A DNA stretch of 64,000 nucleotides, taken from NCBI RefSeq assembly GCF_016641735.1, contig NZ_JAEDAO010000001.1:4030001-4094000 (forward strand), in the 5' to 3' direction. Position numbers and translations under genes: made by a program. Of this stretch, positions 34,580 through 43,313 are shown in pieces (position 1 is the first letter of the stretch; every line of letters starts with the position of its first letter). Under the pieces are notes generated by a model, which did no database searches, was not told the DNA's origin, and saw only the letters and a list, made by a program, of their open reading frames with translations. Source of the DNA: Ramlibacter algicola. Its GTDB lineage: Bacteria > Pseudomonadota > Gammaproteobacteria > Burkholderiales > Burkholderiaceae_C.

Positions 34580-35031
34580 GGCTCGCGCAGCGCCGCCTCG
34601 AGGGCGCGCTCTTCGTCGTCGGTCAGGAAACGCTCCAGGTCGTGGATCAGGAGCAGGCCGTCGTCCAGCCGGACCACGCTGTCCACGCCACGCACCCCAG
34701 GGGCGAGCGTGGCGACGTCCACCACCGGCGCAGGCGCCATGCGGACCGCCTCGACCTCATCGACCAGCAGGGCGACGGAGCGCTTCGTGGTGCGGGCGAT
34801 CAGGAACACGTCCGACAGCCGCAGCGCCCGATCGGCCAGTCCCAGGTGCCGGCGCAGCGAGAACACGGGCAGCAGCGCGCCGCCGACGTCGATGGCGCCG
34901 AGGACGGCGGCGGGCGCGCCGGGCAGCGGCGTCACCTGCGCCGCGGGCGTGACCCGCTGCATCGCGTCCACGCGCAACGCGTGGCGCTGGCCGTCCACGC
35001 TGAACACGACCACCTGCAGGGCGCCGTTCAT
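34576..35031 (-). CDS. cheW: CheW-type coupling protein (first copy)
   Basis: 151 residues: a single, somewhat divergent CheW domain (VVVFSVDGQRHALRVDAMQR, VLGAIDVGGALLPVFSLRRH). It is the first recognisable gene of the chemosensory operon. With the second CheW it gives the two-CheW composition of Wsp/ACF-class systems. Its stop overlaps the cheR start (ATGA). Only 22 bases separate it from the secreted-protein gene upstream, so the operon may begin there. Confidence 0.9.
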   Translation of the reverse strand: MNGALQVVVFSVDGQRHALRVDAMQRVTPAAQVTPLPGAPAAVLGAIDVGGALLPVFSLRRHLGLADRALRLSDVFLIARTTKRSVALLVDEVEAVRMAPAPVVDVATLAPGVRGVDSVVRLDDGLLLIHDLERFLTDDEERALEAALREP

Positions 35032-35053
35032 CGCGCCCCAGGCACAGCGCGCC

Positions 35054-35524
35054 TCAACCCGGGATCAGCGAGACCTGGAGCGGCCAGTCGTATTGGCCGG
35101 CCGACGCGTCCGGGCCGAGCACGAAGCGGAAACGCAGCTGGACGTGGTCCTGCCACATGCCGGCGTTCGCCGCGGGGCGATTGGCGGATGCACCCGCGCC
35201 GCCCACTTTCAGCAGCTGCCCGAGCCCCTCGACCTGCGCCTCGCGCACCGACACGCAATGGCACTGGAACGCCACCGTGTAGCCGCTGCGGTCGTTGCTG
35301 CGCACGACCATGTCGACAGGCTGTTCGACCTCCACGAAGCCGCGCGCAATGTCCGATTCGGTCACCGAGATGGACGCCGGCTGCGCGAACCGCAGTTGCG
35401 CGTGGCGGGCCACGACGGCGTTGACCGACAGCGTGGCGCTCGTCCCCTGGCCGGCGTGCACGGGCGCCACCAGCGCGGCGCTGATCACCAACATCGTCGC
35501 GGCCAAGAGGGATGAGATTCGCAT
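35054..35524 (-). CDS. secreted protein of unknown function at the head of the chemosensory operon
   Basis: 156 residues with a Sec signal peptide (about 1-24, cleavage near VHAGQG). The mature part is beta-rich (ATLSVNAVVARHAQLRFAQP, SGYTVAFQCHCVSV) and contains a CHC motif. The style recalls fimbrial or spore-coat-U-like beta sandwiches, but I make no firm assignment. Close spacing to cheW suggests co-transcription, so it could be a periplasmic partner of the receptor; that is inference. Confidence 0.7.
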   Translation of the reverse strand: MRISSLLAATMLVISAALVAPVHAGQGTSATLSVNAVVARHAQLRFAQPASISVTESDIARGFVEVEQPVDMVVRSNDRSGYTVAFQCHCVSVREAQVEGLGQLLKVGGAGASANRPAANAGMWQDHVQLRFRFVLGPDASAGQYDWPLQVSLIPG

Positions 35525-35556
35525 GCACCCAGTGTGGGAGCCGGTGCCGCGCTGCC

Positions 35557-35587
35557 TCTAGGTCGAAGGAATGCGGCGGCCTAGGTC
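35557..35587. promoter_or_regulatory. two direct CTAGGTC elements upstream of the chemosensory operon
   Basis: TCTAGGTC at 35557-35564 and CCTAGGTC at 35580-35587, 23 bases apart, about two helical turns, in the space before the secreted-protein gene. They match the octamer at 24366-24373. A binding site for a NarL-type dimer is possible. Confidence 0.4.
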
Positions 35588-35616
35588 GTTTGCCTACGCC
35601 GCATTGCATGGGGTGG

Positions 35617-36846
35617 TCACTCACCGAACCGCTCCCGGTGCCGGTCCAGCGCGAGGAAGGCCGTCGAATTCCACTTTCGCGTCCATTCCAGCAGGGCATC
35701 GCCCGGCAAGGCCGGCGAGATGCCCGGACCTTGGCCGACGTTGCAGCCCCAATCACGAAGCAGCAGCCATTCGTCGTCGCGCTCGATGCCGGTCGCGACC
35801 ACGTTCAGCCGCAGCTGGGCCGCCAGGTCGAGCGCGACCGCGAGCCCGGCGCGGGCCGTGTCGTCGCGGTCGACGTTGCGCACGAACTGCGGCCCGACGC
35901 GCAGGTGCGTGAAGGCCACCAGGGCCAGCCGGTCGACCTGCAGCGGCCCGCCGCCGAAGTTGTCCAGGGCCAGGCCGAAGCCGTCCACGCGCAGGCGAGC
36001 CAGGTTCTCCAGCGACCGGGCCGCGTCGGTGTCGACGGCCGGTTCCGGCAACCCGAGCACGACGTGCCGCGGCTCGACGTCCGCTTGCCGGATGGACTGC
36101 CGCACCCGGTTGGCCAGCGTCACGTCGGCCCAGGATTCGAAGAGCAGGGGCACGGAGACGAACGCCTCCAGCCCGCGCGCACGCCAGTGCCGGCACCGCG
36201 CCACGCTCTTCTGCAGCATGAGCCAGGCGAAGTCCTCCATCAGGCCGCGCGCCTGGATGGAGGGCAGGAAGACATGGTCGTCCAGCAAGCCGCGCTCCGG
36301 ATGCCGCCAACGCGGGACGGCATGCAGGCCGCAGACCTTGCGCGTCTGGAAATCCACGAGCGGCTCGAACCACGGCTCGAAGTCGTTGTTGGCCCAGCTG
36401 GCCGCGATGGTCTCGAGCGGGAAGCTGTCTTCCGCCTCCGGGCGCCCGCTGATGCCGATGCGGTGCGCCTCGACCATCGGCATGATCTTGGCCGCGGACG
36501 CAGGCTTGCCCATGACCCCGAGCAGCCGCACCTTGTAGGCCAGGGCCATGTTGGCGATCGACGAGAGCAGCGCGGGGTCGAGTGCGCTGGCGAGGATCAG
36601 CGATACCTTGGAGCCGCTTTCGCCCAGGTGCCGCACCAGTTCCATGCCGTCCATGCCGGGCATGGACAGGTCGCTGATGACGATGTCGACGGGACGGTCA
36701 GGGTCGGTGAGGACCCGCAGCGCAGTGTGGCCGTCCTCGGCGACATGGACCGCCTCCGCCCCCAGCGACAGCAGCAGGCGCTGCATGGCAGCCCGCTGGA
36801 ACTCGTGGTCTTCCACGACCAGGAAGCGCAGTTCGCTGCACGGCAT
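35617..36846 (-). CDS. response regulator with degenerate EAL domain
   Basis: 409 residues. N-terminal receiver (Asp in VDIVISDLSMPGMDG), then an EAL-fold domain (about 150-395). The phosphodiesterase residues are largely lost: EAL reads HAV (CGLHAVPRW), DDFG reads DNFG, the Lys-x-Asp strand reads RVG and the general-base Glu of AEGVE is Thr (ATGIE). It therefore should not hydrolyse cyclic-di-GMP, though it might still bind it or a protein partner. It lies just upstream of the Wsp-like operon on the same strand and may be another target of its CheA. Confidence 0.88.
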   Translation of the reverse strand: MPCSELRFLVVEDHEFQRAAMQRLLLSLGAEAVHVAEDGHTALRVLTDPDRPVDIVISDLSMPGMDGMELVRHLGESGSKVSLILASALDPALLSSIANMALAYKVRLLGVMGKPASAAKIMPMVEAHRIGISGRPEAEDSFPLETIAASWANNDFEPWFEPLVDFQTRKVCGLHAVPRWRHPERGLLDDHVFLPSIQARGLMEDFAWLMLQKSVARCRHWRARGLEAFVSVPLLFESWADVTLANRVRQSIRQADVEPRHVVLGLPEPAVDTDAARSLENLARLRVDGFGLALDNFGGGPLQVDRLALVAFTHLRVGPQFVRNVDRDDTARAGLAVALDLAAQLRLNVVATGIERDDEWLLLRDWGCNVGQGPGISPALPGDALLEWTRKWNSTAFLALDRHRERFGE

Positions 36847-37057
36847 TCACTTCTCCCCCGTTGTCCGTCCAGCTTCTTCAGAGCCGGATCGTTGGCACTG
36901 CCGAGCATGACGCGCATCGCAGCGCGCCGGAAGCGTGGCACTACTTACCCCGAAAGTGCGAATGCTCGCGCGCGTGGGTGTCGGGTGCGGGCCTGGAGGA
37001 AGCTGTTGTTCGTATCGCGCGACGTGCGCCGGGAACGAACGGTCTACTGCGCGGGGT
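36847..37057. other. upstream region of the REC-EAL gene
   Basis: About 210 bases without a gene. An imperfect dyad, GCACT at 36938-36942 and AGTGC at 36955-36959, lies roughly 95 bases before the REC-EAL start and could be a regulator site. Nothing else is seen. Confidence 0.3.
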
Positions 37058-37510
37058 TCATGAAGACTGGTCGGATTGGTCTTCGATCAGTTCCAGCAGA
37101 TCGGCCGCACTCCTTGCGCGCGGATCCTCCCCGATGGCGAGCGGCGCAATCCGTCCACGCAGCGAGTGGATGAACGTCCTGAGCGCATCCCGGACGGAGC
37201 TGCCGTGGTACGTCTCGTACCCGTCCGCCGGAGCGAACGGTCCGCCCAGGTCGATGAGCGCTTCGATGGCGGCGCGCTGTGCCCAATACCCGCCGTTTGC
37301 CAGCACGTTTTCGACCTCAGGCAGAACCGCCAGCACGACGGGATGGAACGTGCAGGCGTGGTTGTCGCCGACCGCCCAGAGGAGTGCATCGCCTGCGTCC
37401 ACGGCAGACGATTCATCGCCGGCGTTCCGGAGTGCTTCCAGTGCAGCTTCCACGCTGCCCGAATCGTTGTGCTCGGGCTGGGGATACTGGTCGACGTTGG
37501 GGGCGGGCAT
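37058..37510 (-). CDS. HEAT-like unknown protein
   Basis: 150 residues, acidic, no signal. Mostly helical with a repeat-like rhythm (VEAALEALRNAGDESSAVDA, LPEVENVLANGGYWAQRAAI, EALIDLGGPFA, VRDALRTFIHSLRG), reminiscent of HEAT-like or toxin-immunity proteins. No toxin gene is nearby. The ATG at 37510 is chosen because the acidic protein starts there; the earlier part of the frame is Arg-rich. Confidence 0.65.
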   Translation of the reverse strand: MPAPNVDQYPQPEHNDSGSVEAALEALRNAGDESSAVDAGDALLWAVGDNHACTFHPVVLAVLPEVENVLANGGYWAQRAAIEALIDLGGPFAPADGYETYHGSSVRDALRTFIHSLRGRIAPLAIGEDPRARSAADLLELIEDQSDQSS

Positions 37511-37538
37511 GGCTCGGATTGCCGTCAGCCGTTCGCGA

Positions 37539-37991
37539 TCAGAACGAACCCGTCTTGAACACGCGCCCATCGGCCTCGAGAAGGCGCCAATCCTTGCCGG
37601 TCCTGTGCAAGGTTCTGCCGGTGTCCGGGTAGTGGCAAACGTCCTGGTCGACGCGCGTGCCGACGATCAGGTAGGAGCAAGGCTCGTCGGACTGGTTCGA
37701 AACATGATGGGCACTGGGCACGCCCGCCGGCCATCACGCGGCGTCGCCCTGGTGCAGGACTTCCGGGTGGCCCTGCTCGGTGACGGTCACCTCGCCCGAC
37801 AGCACGTAGAGGAATTCGTCTTCGTTCTCGTGCCAGTGGTTGTTGGACGAGCGGGCACCGGGATGAAGGACCTGCACGTAAGCGCCGTACTGCGACAGGC
37901 CTCCCGCTGCTGACAGCCGGACGGTGTCCGAGACACCGAAGGTTTCCCGCTCCGCGCGCTCGGCGGGCACCTGGTTCTTCCGGAGGATCAT
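37539..37991 (-). pseudogene. cupin-domain gene interrupted by an in-frame TGA
   Basis: From the ATG at 37991 the frame encodes a cupin: VLHPGARSSNNHWHENEDEF (first metal motif), FLYVLSGEVTV, then HPEVLHQGDAA and a stop at 37734-37736. The same frame goes on directly with WPAGVPSAHHVSNQSDEPCS, YLIVGTRVDQDVCHYPD and an end at 37539, the normal C-terminus of the family. The stop falls where relatives have Gly (GDAA-G-xPAG), so a single GGA to TGA change explains it. The product is truncated unless the stop is read through. Confidence 0.85.
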
Positions 37992-38077
37992 CTTGAAGTT
38001 CCCGTTGGGTCTGATGCACGCACTGTAGTGGCACTGCGATGCTGGCCTGCGCGTGGCTGCATCGCAGTGCCCGTGGG

Positions 38078-38335
38078 TCACAGCTCACCGAGTTTCGGAC
38101 GACGCGACTTCACTTCGCTGACCCGTTCCTCGAGCTCCTTCATGGCCGCGGGGAAGAGCGAATCCACTTCGAGGCGCAACTCCTGCAAACGTGCAACAAG
38201 CCGCTCAGGCACCTGCGGTCCGCGGCGGGACTTGTGTTCGCGCTCGAAGTCCCGGACCTGTCGCTCCAAGGCGTGCAACTGCCGTTGGGCCTCCCGCCAT
38301 TTGTCGAAGCTGCCGTGGTCCCGCTTCTCAGGCAT
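38078..38335 (-). CDS. small coiled-coil protein
   Basis: 85 residues, highly charged and mostly helical (KWREAQRQLHALERQVRDFE, RLVARLQELRLEVDSLF, MKELEERVSEVKSRR). The heptad-like pattern suggests a coiled coil. Function unknown. It lies 21 bases downstream of the PAS kinase gene on the same strand and is probably co-transcribed. Confidence 0.6.
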   Translation of the reverse strand: MPEKRDHGSFDKWREAQRQLHALERQVRDFEREHKSRRGPQVPERLVARLQELRLEVDSLFPAAMKELEERVSEVKSRRPKLGEL

Positions 38336-38356
38336 CTGGTCCTCGTCTCCGGCGAA

Positions 38357-39535
38357 CTACTTGCTGGCGGCCTGGTGTGCTCGGGGGAAACTGACGGTGA
38401 TGGACGTCCCCTGCGACGGCCCAGGGCTGTGGGCGCGCACGGCCCCGCCTTGCAGTTCCACCAGCTGCCGCACCAAAGCCAGGCCGATTCCCAATCCGCC
38501 ACCTTTGGCCGGCTGGCCCGAGTACTGCTGGAACAGGTCGAACGCACGCGCCGCCTGCTCTGCCGTCATTCCTGCCCCGTTGTCAGTGACGGTGATTTGC
38601 GCCTCGTCCGATCCCTGCACCAATTCGATCGAGACGGTGCCTCGGGGTGGCGTGAACTTGGCTGCATTGATCAACAGGTTCGTCAGCACCTGGACGAGCC
38701 GATGACGGTCGGCCCGGACCGTGACTGCGTGCGGAGGCGCCACGACTTTCAGGTCGTGGGAACCGGAGTCCAGCCGATGCCGCGCCGTCTCGATCGCGGT
38801 GTTCACGACCTCCTGCAGCACGACGTCCTCGATCGTCAGGGACACCTTGCCAAGCTTGATCCTCGACACGTCGAGCAGATCCTCGACCAGGGCGGCCAGG
38901 AATTCGTATTGCCGCTGGAGGAGGCCCAGCACCCGGGTCGTGTGCGGCCCTGCCTCGGTCAGCGTCGACGCGAGCAGCTGGAGGGCCACCCTGCTCGCGG
39001 ACAGCGGGTTCAACATCTCGTGGGCGAGCACCGCCAGGAAGTCGTCCTTGTTGCGGTCTGCCTGGCGCAGGGCTTCGAGCGCCAGCTCGCGGTCCGTGAC
39101 GTCCAGACCCTGCATGAAGATCCCCACGGTCTGGCTGGTTGCGTCGAAGATCGGCTGGAGGATGAAATCGACCCTTCGCTCGGTGATCGCACCGGTCGAC
39201 GCGTCGCAGAACTGGATCTTCACGGCGGCCCCCGTGCGCTGCAGGCCGGAGTCGAGGACGGCGTCCAGCAGCTGTTCGATCCCTTGTTCCTTGAGCTCGG
39301 GGACGGCCTCGACGATGCGCTTGCCGACGAGATCTTCACGCGGGCGGCCGACCAGGTTCAGGTAAGCCGCATTGGTGATGGCGACGACGTGCTCGCGGCC
39401 TTGGGTCAATGCGAGGAAGCTGGGCGCCTGGTCGAGCAGGAGCTGGAGCTCGGAGAGGTGCCGCGCCAGCGAGCGACGGGGAGGCTTGCGATCAGCAGTC
39501 TCGCTGGAACCAACGTTCTCGTCCTCTGGCGACAT
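38357..39535 (-). CDS. PAS-domain sensor histidine kinase (orphan)
   Basis: 392 residues, cytosolic. PAS domain (about 30-150; LLLDQAPSFLALTQGREHVV, FILQPIFDATSQTVGIFMQG), HisKA with phospho-acceptor in AVLAHEMLNPLSA, and HATPase_c (NLLINAAKFT, DNGAGM, GLGIGLALV). The ATG at 39535 has GGAG eight bases upstream. No regulator gene adjoins it. The PAS type, with the comment-like GREHVVAITNAAYL strand, resembles kinases that accept small ligands or light. Confidence 0.92.
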   Translation of the reverse strand: MSPEDENVGSSETADRKPPRRSLARHLSELQLLLDQAPSFLALTQGREHVVAITNAAYLNLVGRPREDLVGKRIVEAVPELKEQGIEQLLDAVLDSGLQRTGAAVKIQFCDASTGAITERRVDFILQPIFDATSQTVGIFMQGLDVTDRELALEALRQADRNKDDFLAVLAHEMLNPLSASRVALQLLASTLTEAGPHTTRVLGLLQRQYEFLAALVEDLLDVSRIKLGKVSLTIEDVVLQEVVNTAIETARHRLDSGSHDLKVVAPPHAVTVRADRHRLVQVLTNLLINAAKFTPPRGTVSIELVQGSDEAQITVTDNGAGMTAEQAARAFDLFQQYSGQPAKGGGLGIGLALVRQLVELQGGAVRAHSPGPSQGTSITVSFPRAHQAASK

Positions 39536-39692
39536 TCGGACTCCTGGCTGGAACCATCGATGTACAGGCGGAGCTTCGCGATTCTGAGCTCGCGCGCCTG
39601 ACTCGTGCCATTCGTCGTCATCCCCCGTTTGGGGGATGACCCTGGCGCTGCGCGACCAGCCGCCAGGCGACCCCGCCGTGCCGGGTCGCCCG

Positions 39693-40895
39693 CTAGACGA
39701 TCGCTCCCGTCGCGCTGCGAGGCCCGTGCACTTGCAATCGCCGTCCGGCCCACGCACTCAGTGCCAGGGCCACCAGCATCCACGCCAGCCCGGCCCAGCT
39801 GAGCGCGCCCATGCCGTGGGACGCCAGCAGCGCTCCACCGCCCGCCGCGCCCGCTGCCTGGCCCAGGTAGATCGCCGAAGTGTTCATCGCCATCAGCGCC
39901 GGCGTCAGCTGCGGCGCCAGGTGCCCCAGGCGCGCCTGCTGGGCGGAGTTGCTCGCGAAGCTGGCCAAGGCCCATGGCACCACGAGCAGCAGCAGCGCCG
40001 GCACCGTGATGACGAGGGGCCAGGCCACCAGGCTCACCGCCATCGAGCACAGGACCGCGTTCACGCTGCGCACCGGCCCCAGTCGGCCGATCAGTCGCAC
40101 CAGCAGCACATTGCCTGTGACGCCGAGCACCCCGAACCACAGGTAGGCCAGGCTCACCTGTGCAGCGGTGGCGCCCAGCACCTGCTTGCAGAACGGCAGG
40201 AAGTACGAGAGGACCGTGAACTGCCCCGCGCCTTGAAGTGCGGTGACCAGCACGACGGCCACCAGCGCCGGCTCGCGCAGCGCCGCCTTCCATGTGGCGA
40301 CCGACACGGGCGGCGTCGTGACGCCCGGAGGCATGCTCCGCCAGAGCACGGCCGCGGCCAGCAACGCCAAGGCTGCCACCAGGCCGAACGCGAATGGCCA
40401 GCCCAGCACTTCCCCCACGTAGCTGCTCACCGGCGCGCAGATGACGGCGGAGGCCGACCAGCCGATGAAGATGAAGGCAATGGCCGAGGCCCGCTCCTTC
40501 GGAGGGCTCATGACTGCGATGGCGGCTGCAGCCTGGGGCGTGAACAGCGCAGCCGCCAGCATGGACAGGGCGCGCGCCACGGCCAGCGGCAGGAAGGATG
40601 TGGCGACCGCACAGGCGGCGTGGCCGATGCCGAACCACAGCAGGGCCACGGTGAGCAGGCCGCGCATGTCCCGCCCACGTGCGAGCCACGTGGCCAGCGG
40701 CGCCGCCACGCACACGACGACCGCGCCGATCGAGATGAGCTGGCCCGCGCTGGCCACGGTCACCTGCAGCGAGCGCGCCAGGTCCTGCAGCGTGCCTGCC
40801 GCGACCTGCAGGCCGGCACCCATGACGAAATTACCGAACAGGAGGGCCCACCGCGTGGATTTCAACCCTGCGGCGGCGTTGGGGGTTGCGCTCAT
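39693..40895 (-). CDS. MFS transporter (DHA1-like)
   Basis: 400 residues with 12 hydrophobic helices. The loop 2-3 region reads APLATWLARGRDMRGLL, close to the MFS A-motif. Probable drug or metabolite exporter of the inner membrane. Divergent from the TetR gene with 56 bases between them; the gap contains a TetR-type dyad (40910-40925), so repression by that regulator is likely. Confidence 0.9.
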   Translation of the reverse strand: MSATPNAAAGLKSTRWALLFGNFVMGAGLQVAAGTLQDLARSLQVTVASAGQLISIGAVVVCVAAPLATWLARGRDMRGLLTVALLWFGIGHAACAVATSFLPLAVARALSMLAAALFTPQAAAAIAVMSPPKERASAIAFIFIGWSASAVICAPVSSYVGEVLGWPFAFGLVAALALLAAAVLWRSMPPGVTTPPVSVATWKAALREPALVAVVLVTALQGAGQFTVLSYFLPFCKQVLGATAAQVSLAYLWFGVLGVTGNVLLVRLIGRLGPVRSVNAVLCSMAVSLVAWPLVITVPALLLLVVPWALASFASNSAQQARLGHLAPQLTPALMAMNTSAIYLGQAAGAAGGGALLASHGMGALSWAGLAWMLVALALSAWAGRRLQVHGPRSATGAIV

Positions 40896-40909
40896 GCACG
40901 GCCTCCCTC

Positions 40910-40925
40910 GCTACCGGTCTGTACC
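40910..40925. promoter_or_regulatory. candidate TetR operator, MFS/tetR intergenic
   Basis: GCTACCGGTCTGTACC contains the near-palindrome TAC-CGGTCT-GTA. The same core appears as TACAAATCTGTA and TACCGATCTGTC upstream of the quinone reductase gene (43314-43352). Its place 15-30 bases before the MFS start fits a repressor site. Confidence 0.6.
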
Positions 40926-40951
40926 ATGGGCAGGCCATCGAGGATCCCCGC

Positions 40952-41566
40952 GTGCCTGCAGCCCCTTCCCCCCGAGCCAACCGAGCGCCTGCCCGAGGTG
41001 AGGACTCCGCGCGGGACAAGGTGTTCGCGACGGCGCGCGACCTTTTCTACCGCGAAGGCTTTCGCGCCGTCGGTGTCGATGCGGTGGTTGCTGCATCCGG
41101 CGTGGCCAAGACGACCCTGTATCGCTGGTTTCCGACCAAGGACGACCTCGTGCTTGCCGTCCTGGACTCGCGCGACGAGGAGTTCTGGACGCAGTGGGAA
41201 GCCACGGCCGAGCGCTACGTCGGACAGCCGCGCGAGGAATTGCTCGCGCAGATCCGGTGGATCTCCCGCTACATCGGCGGCGCGGAGTCGCGTGGCTGCG
41301 CGTTCCTGAACGCGGCGGCGGAGTTTCCGGACCCGTCGCATGCTGTCCGCGACAAGGTGGCGCGCAACAAGCGGACCCTGCGGCGTCGGCTGCTGTCGCT
41401 GTGCATGGCGGCCGGCGCCGCCGACGCTGCACTGCTGGCAGACCAGCTGGTCCTGATGATCGACGGCGCCTTCGCAGGCAGCGAAGCCCTGGGCAAGAAC
41501 GGTCCGGCCAAGGTGTTGCAGCGCGCCGCCCAGGCGGCCATCGACACGGCCCTGCCGGCGAAGTAG
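40952..41566 (+). CDS. TetR-family transcriptional repressor
   Basis: 204 residues. N-terminal helix-turn-helix (FATARDLFYREGFRAVGVDA, VAASGVAKTTLYRWFPTKDD) and a C-terminal ligand-binding domain with the conserved GCAFLNAAAEFPD segment. The GTG at 40952 is chosen because GAGG lies upstream at the right distance; an in-frame TTG at 40886 would overlap the MFS gene. It probably represses the divergent MFS gene and, through shared sites, the quinone reductase/esterase pair. Confidence 0.9.
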   Translation: MPAAPSPRANRAPARGEDSARDKVFATARDLFYREGFRAVGVDAVVAASGVAKTTLYRWFPTKDDLVLAVLDSRDEEFWTQWEATAERYVGQPREELLAQIRWISRYIGGAESRGCAFLNAAAEFPDPSHAVRDKVARNKRTLRRRLLSLCMAAGAADAALLADQLVLMIDGAFAGSEALGKNGPAKVLQRAAQAAIDTALPAK

Positions 41567-41571
41567 CTCCT

Positions 41572-42303
41572 TCATGCCGCGGCCTCCGCAATGAGCGACG
41601 CCGTCCGCTCGGGGGCCACCACCATCATGTCGTGGCCGCAGTCGATCTCGCGGGGGGTCCATTCGCCACCACGGGCGATCTCGGCCACGCGCGGATAGCC
41701 CATCGCGGTCGTCGGCGGGTTCGTCGCCAGGACGTACGTCTTGGGCAGGCCGGCATGCCCGCCATGCGGCAGGCGAAGCGGGTCCAGCCAGGTGCGCAGC
41801 GGATGGGGCCGCAGGCAGCGCTGCAGCCAGGCGACGTCTTCGGGGTCGCTCACGCCCACCATGGCTGGGGAAATGGGCGGGAGCCAGGCTCCGTCGGGTG
41901 CCATCGAGCGGAACGCCGCCTCGCGCCGGGCCACGTCTTCTGGCGTGATCCCCGGCACGAACGAAGCGAACGTCTGGCCATCCGCCGGCACCGCGGCGTC
42001 CAGGTAGACCAGGTGGCGGACGCGATCGCGCAGTGCGTCGGCCGCGCCGGTGATCACCATGCCGCCATACGAGTGGCCGACGAGGACGACGCCGTGAAGG
42101 TCCTCGGATTCCACCAGGTCCACGATGTCCGCGACGTGCGTGTCCAGGCTGGGGATGGGGTGGCGAAGGTGCTCGCGGTCACCCAGGCCGGTGAGGCTGG
42201 GCGCCAGCACGCGATGGCCGGCCGCCTCGAGGCGGGGGCGCACCTTGTCCCAGCACCAGCCTCCGTGCCAGGCACCGTGGACGAGGACAACGGCAGATGT
42301 CAT
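41572..42303 (-). CDS. alpha/beta-hydrolase (esterase)
   Basis: 243 residues. Oxyanion region VLVHGAWHGGWCWDKV, nucleophile Ser in LVGHSYGGMV and catalytic His in DCGHDMMV close to the C-terminus; the layout matches EstC/salicylate-esterase-like enzymes. Cytosolic. It lies 19 bases downstream of the quinone reductase gene and shares its promoter. Substrate unknown. Confidence 0.92.
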   Translation of the reverse strand: MTSAVVLVHGAWHGGWCWDKVRPRLEAAGHRVLAPSLTGLGDREHLRHPIPSLDTHVADIVDLVESEDLHGVVLVGHSYGGMVITGAADALRDRVRHLVYLDAAVPADGQTFASFVPGITPEDVARREAAFRSMAPDGAWLPPISPAMVGVSDPEDVAWLQRCLRPHPLRTWLDPLRLPHGGHAGLPKTYVLATNPPTTAMGYPRVAEIARGGEWTPREIDCGHDMMVVAPERTASLIAEAAA

Positions 42304-42322
42304 GGGAGCGATTCCTTCCTGT

Positions 42323-43291
42323 TCATTCGTCGGTGCCGGCCGGCACCAGGACCAGCTTGCCCGTGGTGTGGCGCTGCGCCACGCGTGCATGCGCTTCGGC
42401 CGCCTGGGCCAGCGGCAGGACGGCATCGACATGCGGCATCAATCGACCGTCGCGCACCAGCTTCGCGATCGCATCGAGCCCGCTGCCGCTGGGTTCGACG
42501 AGAAAAGCGCTGGCACGCACGCCCATCGCCGTCGCGGCTTCCTGCAAGCCGGGAGCCCAGGCGGCCTGCGCGCTGACCAGCAGCCCGCCGGGCCGCATGG
42601 TGCGGAGCATCGCCATGCAGGTGTCACCGCCCACCAGTTCGATCACGACGTCCATGCCGGACACCTGGTCGGCCACCGGCGCCGCCGTGTAGTCGACGAG
42701 CCGGTCCGCACCCAGCTGCCGCAGGAAGCCATGTTTCTCCGGCCGTCCCGTGGCCGTGACGGATGCACCCAAGGCCTTGGCCACTTGCACGGCGAGATGG
42801 CCCACGCCCCCGGCAGCGCCGCTGATCAGCACCCGCATGCCGGGTTGCACGTCCGCGACCTCCACCAGCATCTGCCAGGCGGTCAACCCGGCCAGCGGCA
42901 GCGCCGCGGCCTCGGCGTGGGTGACCTGCGCCGGCTTGTGTGCGAAATGCCGCGCCGGCGCAGTGACGTACTGCGCATACGCACCGCCCTCGCGCGGGAA
43001 CCAGGGCATCCCGAACACCGCGTCGCCCTTCCTGAACCGCGTGACGCCGTAGCCGACCGCCTCGACCACGCCGGAGACGTCCCAGCCGGGGACGTGGGGG
43101 AGCGCCAGGGCCCGGTTGTAGGCGCGCCCCTCGCAAGTGAACACGTCCACGGGATTGACGCCGGCGGCGTGCACCCGCACCAGCACCTCGGTGGGGAGCG
43201 GTTGCCGGCGTGGGATGCGTGCGAGTTCGAGCGGACCGCCCCACTCGCGCAGTTGCATGGCAGCCATCGATGGCTGGACGGGTTCGGTCAT
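42323..43291 (-). CDS. NADPH:quinone reductase (zinc-independent MDR family)
   Basis: 322 residues. GroES-like N-terminal domain (VLVRVHAAGVNPVD, VPGWDVSGVVEAVG) and a nucleotide-binding domain with VLISGAAGGVGHLAVQVAKA. The zinc ligands of alcohol dehydrogenases are absent, so it is a quinone oxidoreductase type reducing quinones or enones with NADPH. First gene of a pair with the esterase. TetR-type dyads lie 23 bases and more upstream. Confidence 0.92.
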   Translation of the reverse strand: MTEPVQPSMAAMQLREWGGPLELARIPRRQPLPTEVLVRVHAAGVNPVDVFTCEGRAYNRALALPHVPGWDVSGVVEAVGYGVTRFRKGDAVFGMPWFPREGGAYAQYVTAPARHFAHKPAQVTHAEAAALPLAGLTAWQMLVEVADVQPGMRVLISGAAGGVGHLAVQVAKALGASVTATGRPEKHGFLRQLGADRLVDYTAAPVADQVSGMDVVIELVGGDTCMAMLRTMRPGGLLVSAQAAWAPGLQEAATAMGVRASAFLVEPSGSGLDAIAKLVRDGRLMPHVDAVLPLAQAAEAHARVAQRHTTGKLVLVPAGTDE

Positions 43292-43313
43292 CGGGATTCG
43301 TCCTTTTCTTGGT

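Noticed and set aside
37734..37736. Selenocysteine insertion at the cupin TGA
   Set aside because: The family has Gly, not Cys, at this place and I see no stem-loop resembling a SECIS element directly after it. A nonsense mutation is simpler.
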